Positions 55,833 to 64,000 of a stretch of 64,000 nucleotides of DNA are shown here, in pieces. Every line of letters starts with the position of its first letter. The stretch's first letter is position 1. This DNA is from Pachypanchax playfairii (lineage: Eukaryota; Chordata; Actinopteri; Cyprinodontiformes; Aplocheilidae): the NCBI GenBank assembly GCA_006937955.1, contig SSNP01000008.1, positions 4,758,796 to 4,822,795 of the forward strand, in the 5' to 3' direction. Below the pieces are notes generated by a model. That model saw nothing but the letters and a program-made list of their open reading frames with translations. It ran no database searches and had not been told where the DNA came from. The position numbers were made by a program, and so were the translations under genes.

Positions 55833-58800
55833 TTAGTTCCAGCTGTCAAGGGCACTAAGAAGACAACAATTAGAAGAAGAAGATAATTTATTAGTAAATA
55901 CATTTAAGATCAAGAAAATTAACAAAGCCCAGGCTGAAATATGGAAAAAAAAAGATCAGAAAAGATCAGTCAGTGATATTTGAGATGGTGGAGTTTCAAA
56001 CAAAGTGGTGTGCCCTTCCCCACAAAAAGGCCAATTCATCTAAATTTATAACTGCCCCCCCCAAAAAAAATGATTTAACAAAAAAAAAAATCACAAAAGA
56101 AAACAAAATGTTGTTGCGAGAATAACTGAACTTCTTCTAAAATCAAAATGACAGCTGGCTATTTAAAAATGTATAAAATAACAATATTTGGCAATATTTG
56201 TATTCAGAAGGACTAAAATACATTACACAGTGGCTTTTAGTCACACATAAGAGGGCAAAAATCTTTAAAATCAAAAGATGCTGACTGAGAAATAAACTCC
56301 TCAAAACACAATGAACTTTTTCATACTTTAACCAATACCAAAATAAAAATAAGATGTAGCAGACTTAAATTCTTTGTAGTTTGGCTGTTTGAAAGCACAG
56401 GCTTGTTTTTCATAAGATTTACTTTTTGTTCAGTAGGCTGCTATCCTAAATCCTAAAGTAAATGTAAAAAAAAACCTCCCCAGAATTCCGTTTGAACAAA
56501 TTATCTTGGAAACATAGTCTGGTTTTAGTGCTATAAAAACTCTGATGGCTGTCTTATATTTAAATACTTCATCTTTCTGACTGACAGACAGAATAGAGAA
56601 TTGGGTTTGAGCGGGTGACTGAGTAAAACATTCACATGTTAAATGTCATCAACTGAAAACAGTATTTTTATTACTTAAATGACGTTTGTGTGACTAATAA
56701 AAGTTTTAAAACTAACATGTTACTCTATATAGAAATCAAAGTAAAACAGCAGAGATGTAGATTAACTGATGACTTCTCTCTATACGCAGTCAAACATTCA
56801 CACACAGTTATCGTTTCTTCCAGAATCAATCATTCCCACCATAATGGGTTATTTTGTGAGTAAAAACAACTAAAACTAGCTGTAAAGGTGTATTTAGAGA
56901 AATAAAAATACAGATTAAACACAGGTGGGGGACACTGAGGTGTCAGGACAACATGGAAGCTGTGAAAAGAAAAGGAAAAGAAAAGCCTTGTTAGGGAGTC
57001 AGACTAAACGTGTCTGAGTACCTTTCAGGAGCCAGAACCAGAACTGGCTCATCACCAGTCGATGTGCCTCGGTGGAGCCGAGGCCCGTGGGTACCTGTTC
57101 ATTGTATCATGGGTGGGGACACTACCAGCACAGGAATAAACAACAAACATAAATCTGCAAGGTTACTATCCACAGACAGATTAAACATCTGATTTCTCTG
57201 CATCTTATGAAACTGTTGCTTTTATGTTTTAAGAGGAGAAGTCTGAGCAGTTCTCAACACAGAGAGCAAAACAACTTCATCATCATCTTCATTCAACAAT
57301 TAATGATGAACTAAATATTTGATAGAGGGACAAACAAGTTTAATTCATTATTCAAACAAAAGGACTAACTGCTTTCAAAACTTCAGAATTTGGAATGAAA
57401 CTTTCCTCCCATTACAAATCCAAGACAAATCCAACAATTTTCAAAGCGAAAGAGAGGAAAAGTCCAACAGATCCGGGCCTGGAACTGATCGGTTTTGCTC
57501 TCTGCTTGAAGCTCCTGTTACAGCAGGTTGGTTGTTCAAACTCATCTCCATCCAAATGTAACTTTAGAATATAAAACATGCAGTTAGATGTTTGGTTAAG
57601 GAGAAATGCCACACTAATGCTTGACATGCTTGCCTCTCTCTGAACACAATGATCAGGTGTACATTCATTGGACTTTGGGTCAGTCTAAATGAGAAGAAAC
57701 AGGAACAATGTTCATTCCACGTGAAAATCCCAGTGTCACACAGCATGCAGGTGGTTAGTGACAGATTCCGAAAAACCACAAAGCAGAACATTTAAAACAT
57801 GACAGAGAAATGTAATGGTAGCAAAAAGATGTCCGAGTGTCACTGATCCTTATGACAGGTCATTTATTTATATATTATTTTATAATCATGATGTGTGGAC
57901 CATTTATTTAATGAAGTAAATGTTACACCTGTCATTGGGTGTGTGGATATTTTTAAACTCTAGAGTTTCAGAAATCAGCTGATTTGTTCAACTAAAGGCA
58001 CAGGTCCACAGGAAAACACCTTACTGTCTCATTCAACTACACTAGAAAAATAATACATTCATATTTATTTAAATTTGTGACCTCTTGAGTGATCTGACAG
58101 AGGGATAGAGTATTTTGTTTTAAGTTTGATTTTCTTTTTTTTTTACAAAGGCTCAATTAAAGAGAATGTGTTAACATCTGTCATCTTCCTCCAGATGTTA
58201 AATCCTTTATGGATCTTTAACTGTTTTCATAAAAATGTGGAATAAAATTGAATGTAAAATTATTTATGTAAAAGCTACCATCACCTGTCACTTTAAATGT
58301 TCATTATTTGATGACATCCAAATAAGTGCATGTGTGTGTAATGAAATAATTAACTCCTCCTGTGGGCGTGTACAATATTCAGCCATATTTTAACTAATGT
58401 CTCCCTGCGAAGGCTCCTTATTACAGAAATATTAAACCCAAAAGTCCAGGCATGCCTCCACCTCCACCATCACATGCAGTCAGTAAGATAATAAGAATTT
58501 ACCTTGTCATCATAGGATTAGGAATACCTTGTGAATGTTCATTATGATAACCATTATTACCATTTCCCATACTGAAAACAAAATGTTGTAAACAAAAAGG
58601 GATGAAAATGAGAAACATGACATGCTGAACTTTTAAAAAATGCTTTTGTATGAATATCTGAAACTTCAGTGATTAATGTTAGGAGATGAATATGTGCCGA
58701 GTATAAAGCAGCATTTTATTTACAGAAGTATTCGTCAAAAACGGGTAGACTTGTAAGCGAAAGATTGCAAGAGCCCTTCATGAGAAATAAGGGGCACTTT

Positions 58801-61800
58801 TTTAAAATTAGCACATCACAACAAGCCACACCATCCACCCACAAGATCAATTTGAAGCTAGAGAATGCAAAACAGCACCAAGAATTTAGTAGACAGCTCC
58901 TTTTATACATGATTCAGAAATAAAATCACAGACTAATAGGAGTTAAAATGAAAAAGGAAGTGGGGAAGATGTCTTACGTTTTCATAGGAATTGTCTCAAC
59001 ACTATAAAGATGCACAACAAACAGCAATATAAGCAACGTTACTGAATTGTACAACGGAAGAAATGCATCATGATGTCACCAGTAATCCAGCACAGATTAC
59101 AGGGAGAGAGATGCAACTAGAGTTTGAGACATTAAAGAACAACTAAAGCCATAATTCTGAAAAGTTCAAATGAAATGAGCATGTAGAAGAAATAGAAATG
59201 TAATAATGTTTCTGCTTGTAAAGTGCCAAGTGCTTGACAGTAAGAAATAAAGCAATAAAACAAAAGATATGGAGGTGGAAAAAGTAGAAATGGTTATCAC
59301 AAAGTAAAATGCCAAGTCCCAGAAACAGAAGAGCTACAGAGAGAAGAGAAGCGGACGGAAAAATAAATCAGCTAGAAGCTGCTTCAGGAACATCAACATA
59401 TCATAAAAAGTCCATTTTTGTGTTGAACCAAAAATCTTCTTTTCTTAATAAATTAATGAATACTCTGCAGATTGTAATAAAATGCTAATCAGACAGACGA
59501 AGGTGAAGAAACAGAAGGACGTCCTGCAACCATTACCAGTTTATAAAACATGCGTCCATTAACTGGACCATTCAGATATTACTGAGAAACACAAGGTTTA
59601 GGTAAAAAGCAGCAACTCACTCATCGTAAACATCCTCTGTGTCCATCCTGCGGTAATATTTGGCCAGTTTCACAGCTAGAATGACACTCGGGAGCAGAAA
59701 CAAAGTGCTGCAGCCCAAACCCATCCAGAAAGTGTTCTGCAGAAAGAAAATATAAAGTTATTATTAATCATTTGGATATTGGTAATTTAAAATATTACAT
59801 CAGAATTTAGAGTTTGCAAACAGACTGTTACACTGTTACATGTTTCCCCTCATTAGAGATCATAATTTCCTGGCTGGCAGGGTTCTATAGAAAACTACAG
59901 TGAACTACAACTAACTACATGAAAGCAGTTTTCATGGGGTCTGCTTTTTTACATCCCAAATACTGTTACCATGGAGTCCACCAAGAAACTACAGGTCATG
60001 ATTTCGGCTGTGTCCAGTATGTTGCTGAAGGGTTTGCATGGTGCAACCTCCAGAGCCAGCTGCAGAAGACATAAACAGGAAACATCAGCACACAACAGAT
60101 TAAATATCAAACTCTGTTAAATTCTGTTGCAAACCAGAAAGACTCTATGGCAATGTGCTCTTGAACCATCTATAAAAATATTATGACTAAAATGAAGAGA
60201 TTTTATTGACATCTTTTTATATTTCTGGGTGGAAATCTTCTGTTTAGTTGAGTTTTTTAACTTTCTTTGGTATTTCTTGGATTCGTAGCAAAAGAGACCA
60301 ATGTGCTTCAAAACAAATTCCACAGATTTAAAGAGGCTGTATAGCTGCTATATTCATCTTCTCTAAATTTACTCCAAAAGTCTCATGGAAAGTTTTTGTT
60401 TTCTACTTCATAATACTGTGTGTAGAACTTTTGGTTGGGACTTAAGCAAAAACATACAGTGGGGCAAAGAAGTATTTAGTCAGCCACCAATTGTGTACGT
60501 TCTCCCACTTAAAAAGATCAGAGAGGCCTGTAATTTTCATCATAGGTATACCTCAACTATGAGAGACAAAATGAGGAAAAAAAATCCAGAAAATCACATT
60601 GTCTTATTTTTAAAGAATTTATTTGCAAATTATGGTGGAAAATAAGTATTTGGTCAATAACAAAAGTTAATCTCAATACTTTGTTATATAGCCTTTGTTG
60701 GCAATGACAGAGGTCAAACGTTTTCTGTAAGTCTTCACAAGGTTTTCACACACTGTTGCTGGTATTTTGGCCCATTCCTCCATGCAGATCTCCTCTAGAG
60801 CAGTGATGTTTTGGGGCTGACGCTGGGCAACACGGACTTTCAACTCCCTCCAGAGATTTTCTATGGGGTTGAGATCTGGAGACTGGCTAGGCCACTCCAG
60901 GACCTTGAAATGCTTCTTACGAAGCCACTCCTTCGTTGCCCGGGCGGTGTGTTTGGGATCATTGTCATGCTGAAAGACCCAGCCACGTCTCATTTTCAAT
61001 GCCCTTGCTGATGGAAGGAGGTTTTCACTCAAAATCTTACGATACATGGCCCCATTCATTCTTTCCTTTACACGGATCAGTCGTCCTGGTCCCCTTGCAG
61101 AAAAACAGCCCCAAAGCATGATGTTTCCACCCCCATGCTTTACAGTAGGTATGGTGTTCTTTGGATCCAACTCAGCATTCTTTCCCCTCCAAACACGACA
61201 AGTTGAGTTTCTACCAAAAAGTTCTATTTTGGTTTCATCTGACCATATGATGTTCTCCCAATCCTCTTCTGGATCATCCAAATGCTCTCTAGCAAACCGC
61301 AGACGGGCCTGGACGTGTCCTGGCTTCAGCAGGGGGACACGTCTGGCACTGCAGGATTTGAGTCCCTGGCGGCGTAGTGTGTTACTGATGGTAGCCTTTG
61401 TTACTTTGGTCCCAGCTCTCTGCAGGTCATTCACTAGGTCCCTCCGTGTGGTTCTGGGATTTTTGCTCACCGTTCTTGTGATCATTTTGACCCCACGGGG
61501 TGAGATCTTGCGTGGAGCCCCAGATCGAGGGAGATTATCAGGGGTCTTGTATGTCTTCCATTTTCTAATAATTGCTCCCACAGTTGATTTCTTCACACCA
61601 AGCTGCTTACCTATTGCAGATTCAGTCTTCCCAGCCTGGTGAAGGTCTACAATTTTGTTTCTGGTGTCCTTTGACAGCTCTTTGGTCTTGGCCATAGTGG
61701 AGTTTGGAGCGTGACTGTTTGAGGTTGTGGACAGGTGTCTTTTATACTGATAACGAGTTCACACAGGTGCCATTAATACAGGTAACGAGTGGAGGACCGA

Positions 61801-63723
61801 GGAGCCTCTTAAAGAAGTTACAGGTCTGTGAAAGCCAGAAATCTTACTTGTTTGTAGGTGACCAAATACTTATTTTCCACCATAATTTGCAAATAAATTC
61901 TTTAAAAATCAGACAATGTGATTTTCTGGATTTTTTTTCCTCATTTTGTCTCTCATAGTTGAGGTATACCTATGATGAAAATTACAGGCCTCTCTGATCT
62001 TTTTAAGTGGGAGAACTTACACAATTGGTGGCTGACTAAATACTTCTTTGCCCCACTGTAAACACCTAAGTGCTGCAACAAATGTGGGAAAACACTTACA
62101 GATGTTTTGACCCATTCTATGTATTGATGGAAGTACCCAATAATGGTTGCTGTATATTTTCTTGTTTCCTGTGGAAATCAGAGCATAAGATGATTATGAC
62201 ATCATCAATAAACCGATAATACAAATGAAAAAGTAATCACGTTGTCACCTGATTGATTAAAAGTGTGGCATTCTTGGAGATGAGATACTGAGCAGCTTGA
62301 ATGGCATCAAGAGCAGCTAAGACTTTGTTCTGTAAAAGAAACACCTGATGCTGATGAGATTATAATTAAATTAGGTTTAGATGGTGGGATCAATGACTGG
62401 ATTACTCACCGGGAGATCCGAGGCAGTTCTCTCCAGGAACCTCATACTCTGGTTCAATGCACTCTTCAGAAAGATTAAGGTGAACGTTTCAGGGTCAAAA
62501 GACATTTAAAATCACACAAACACACACATGTAATGAAAATATGACACTAGGACTTACAACAACCAGCAGCCACTCACTGAGGAACATTTGGGTTTAAATG
62601 TTGGCATGCTGAAGAATTTTGTCCCAAAATAAATACCCACAATATAAAGAAAGATATGTACGTTCTTCCACATGAAACATGTACGTACCACGGTAACACA
62701 AGGACAGTTCTTTGGTTTCACCTCCATTAAATTACATTTCTTTTCTTTAAGTGGATATTTCTTTTACAATTTTGGCACAAAGATCTTCATGTATAACATC
62801 ATTCAGTTAATGTACCATCTAATGTAAAATGTAATACAATAAAATAAACAGTGTTTCTTTAATGTTTTATATAAACATGAGAACACTAAATACACAGGAC
62901 AGATGTATTTTTGCTTACCCTTGCTCTAACATATTTCTTGAAGATGAACAAGAAAAAACAAACAACAACAAAATGCGGTAAACGTTGTGTCAGAGAACAT
63001 CGCCACTTGCAGCTGAACAACCTTTCAATCTAAAATACTCTCAGTTTCTGGCACCTTTTCAGACGCATGTTAAACCTGAATATTTATAGAATTTCGATTT
63101 TATAATTCAATATCTATAACAATCAATTTATCTTCCTTTGATGTTTTCTCAACAATACGCCGTCATTTCTCTGGAATGTTCCTATTTTGATCTTTCAGTC
63201 ATTGTTATATTAGTTTAACTTAGTAGTTGTGGATTTTAGTTTTTCCTGCTCTGATTTTATTTACAGGGAAAAAAAACAAGAAAAAAAACATCCCTGAATC
63301 ATCCCAAACTGTTTCTATATGTGTTAAATTTTAGTTTTTGTGAGAATTGTTTTCTATTTAATTTTTTTATTTTTATTTGATTATCTCAACATGTTACAAG
63401 GTGCTGCTACTCAAAAAAATATTTTTATTGTTCTCAATATTTGCAGTTTTCTCAGTTTGCTTTTGAAAGGACAAGAGAAAAGAAACTACAGGAACTGAAT
63501 AAACTAAATGTATTAAAGAATTATATTACTTAGTGCTTGTGTATTGTTTCTCTGTGGTTTAGGGAGAATAACTAATAATCTGATTGAAAACCACATTCAG
63601 CTGAAGTCTGAGATATGCAGTAAGTCTTACCATGGCTTGCTCCATCGGGATGATCTGCTGTCTGTGGATCTGCTGCAGAGTGCCAACATGGCCTTTCAGA
63701 GCTGTCTGCAGAAGTCCCTGGGG
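55833..63723 (-). CDS. prom1: Prominin-1, C-terminal half (gene runs off the right edge)
   Basis: Minus-strand exons in order: 63723-63631 (LLQTALKGHVG... IIPMEQAM), 62463-62410, 62329-62249, 62168-62100 (YTATIIGYFHQYIEWVKTS), 60059-59970 (VAPCKPFSNILDTA), 59736-59621 (last membrane helix, then AVKLAKYYRRMDTEDVYDD), 59001-58978 (24-nt microexon, VETIPMKT), 58571-58503 (MGNGNNGYHNEH) and probably 55854-55833 (ending ALDSWN). Phases are continuous. The layout and the tail match human PROM1 ([20 protein letters not shown]). Prominin-1 is a five-span glycoprotein of membrane protrusions, needed for photoreceptor discs. The last exon is less certain: without that splice, the frame stops right after MMTR. 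fgfbp2 and fgfbp1 lie downstream, as in human 4p15. The 5' exons are outside the window. Which teleost paralogue this is cannot be settled here. Confidence 0.9.
60457..62058 (-). mobile_element. Apparently complete Tc1-type transposon in a prom1 intron
   Basis: The element is 1602 bp, from CAGTGGGGCAAAG to its inverted copy, and is flanked by TA at 60455-60456 and 62059-62060, the target duplication of Tc1/mariner elements. The terminal inverted repeats are 200 bp (60457-60656 and 61859-62058). They differ at only two positions by my reading (near 60496 and 60604), with no indel. A full transposase frame lies inside. The element is in the intron between prom1 exons 62168-62100 and 60059-59970, transcribed in the same direction as prom1. 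It begins 40 bp after the splice donor. It belongs to a Tc1 family common in teleosts and also reported in lampreys. Confidence 0.95.
60673..61695 (-). CDS. Tc1 transposase, intact frame
   Basis: 340 codons with no stop or frameshift, the usual length for the Sleeping Beauty-like group. The N-terminal paired-like DNA-binding part has a first helix-turn-helix (residues 10-50, with GKQLGVKKSTVGAIIRKW), a GRPR-like hinge (PRSGAPRKI near 57-64) and a second helix-turn-helix (about 70-110). The catalytic part has the DDE triad at D153 (IIWSDETK), D244 (FQHDNDPKHT) and E279 (LNPIENLW), the same numbering as Sleeping Beauty, and a glycine-rich box (VKHGGGNIMLWG). The enzyme cuts and pastes the element at TA sites. 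Sequence alone suggests it could be active; activity is not shown. Confidence 0.95.
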   Translation of the reverse strand: MAKTKELSKDTRNKIVDLHQAGKTESAIGKQLGVKKSTVGAIIRKWKTYKTPDNLPRSGAPRKISPRGVKMITRTVSKNPRTTRRDLVNDLQRAGTKVTKATISNTLRRQGLKSCSARRVPLLKPGHVQARLRFAREHLDDPEEDWENIIWSDETKIELFGRNSTCRVWRGKNAELDPKNTIPTVKHGGGNIMLWGCFSARGPGRLIRVKERMNGAMYRKILSENLLPSARALKMRRGWVFQHDNDPKHTARATKEWLRKKHFKVLEWPSQSPDLNPIENLWRELKVRVAQRQPQNITALEEICMEEWAKIPATVCENLVKTYRKRLTSVIANKGYITKY

Positions 63724-64000
63724 CTGAAAAACACAGACAAACAAGTCATTTTTGTGTTTCACCAAAGACCTGGAGGAAAATGAAGACCATGCATTTGTGA
63801 CATTGCTGCGGTCCACAAAGTTCTTCTTCTTTTTTGAGCTTCACTGTCACATAACTGAACATTTTTCCCTCCTCGTTCATCAGGCAGAGACATCAAGACA
63901 TGAAACAAGTGTACATTTTAATGGTTTATATTCTTCATTTTAAATGGCTGGTTACTGCAACAAGACAAAAAAAGGCCTTTGAATGTCTTTTATTTCTGTT

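Noticed and set aside
57010..57192. ORF with many arginines and prolines in the prom1 3' region
   Set aside because: No splice sites or family resemblance; likely chance in a slightly GC-richer patch.
61046..61642. 198-codon plus-strand ORF inside the Tc1 element
   Set aside because: Antisense shadow of the transposase; no independent features.
1..64000. CRISPR arrays, operons, tRNA and rRNA genes
   Set aside because: No direct repeats with spacers, no prokaryotic gene layout, and no tRNA or rRNA signature other than tRNA-derived repeat debris.

Overview
The window is nuclear DNA from a ray-finned fish, most likely a percomorph teleost. It has small intron-rich protein-coding genes with vertebrate splice signals, AT-rich gaps, (CA)n and (ATT)n microsatellites, fish-type SINE and LINE debris, and a Tc1 transposon of the Sleeping Beauty-like vertebrate type. 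There is no prokaryotic gene organisation. A 10-base run of N at 44461-44470 marks an assembly gap inside an (ATT)n tract.

Layout from left to right. Positions 1-9150 hold no gene I can support. They look like regulatory intergenic DNA and, judged from human gene order (PHOX2B next to TMEM33), may be the phox2b-tmem33 interval. tmem33 (+, coding 10075-13155), bbs7 (+, 14528-20923, 19 coding exons), ccna2 (+, 22489-24977, 8 coding exons), smim43 (+, 26220-26453) and anxa5 (+, 30522-43207) follow in one orientation. After an AT-rich gap come fgfbp1 (-, 47167-47778), fgfbp2 (-, 50237-50902) and the 3' half of a prominin gene, prom1 (-, 55833-63723, continuing off the right edge). An apparently intact Tc1 transposon (60457-62058) sits in a prom1 intron.

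The genes do not form one pathway. tmem33 is an ER/nuclear-envelope membrane protein, bbs7 a BBSome subunit of cilia, ccna2 an S/G2/M cyclin, smim43 a single-pass micropeptide, anxa5 a calcium-dependent phospholipid binder, fgfbp1/2 secreted FGF carriers, and prom1 a pentaspan membrane protein of protrusions and photoreceptors. From recalled human gene positions, the window joins blocks that are separate in human (4p13, 4q27, 4p15.32).

The clearest regulatory signals are a palindromic RFX X-box upstream of bbs7 and a CRE/CCAAT/CDE-CHR array upstream of ccna2 that resembles the human CCNA2 promoter as I remember it. The most interesting oddities are the young Tc1 copy about 40 bp from a prom1 splice donor, a (TG)10 tract in place of the polypyrimidine tract at the bbs7 exon 3 acceptor, a GC-AG intron in bbs7, a THAP-type DNA-transposon remnant in anxa5, and an orphan transmembrane-encoding exon candidate at 52032-52118. 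I found no evidence for an undescribed multi-gene system. All protein identities rest on my reading of spliced exons and recalled family sequences, not on a database search.
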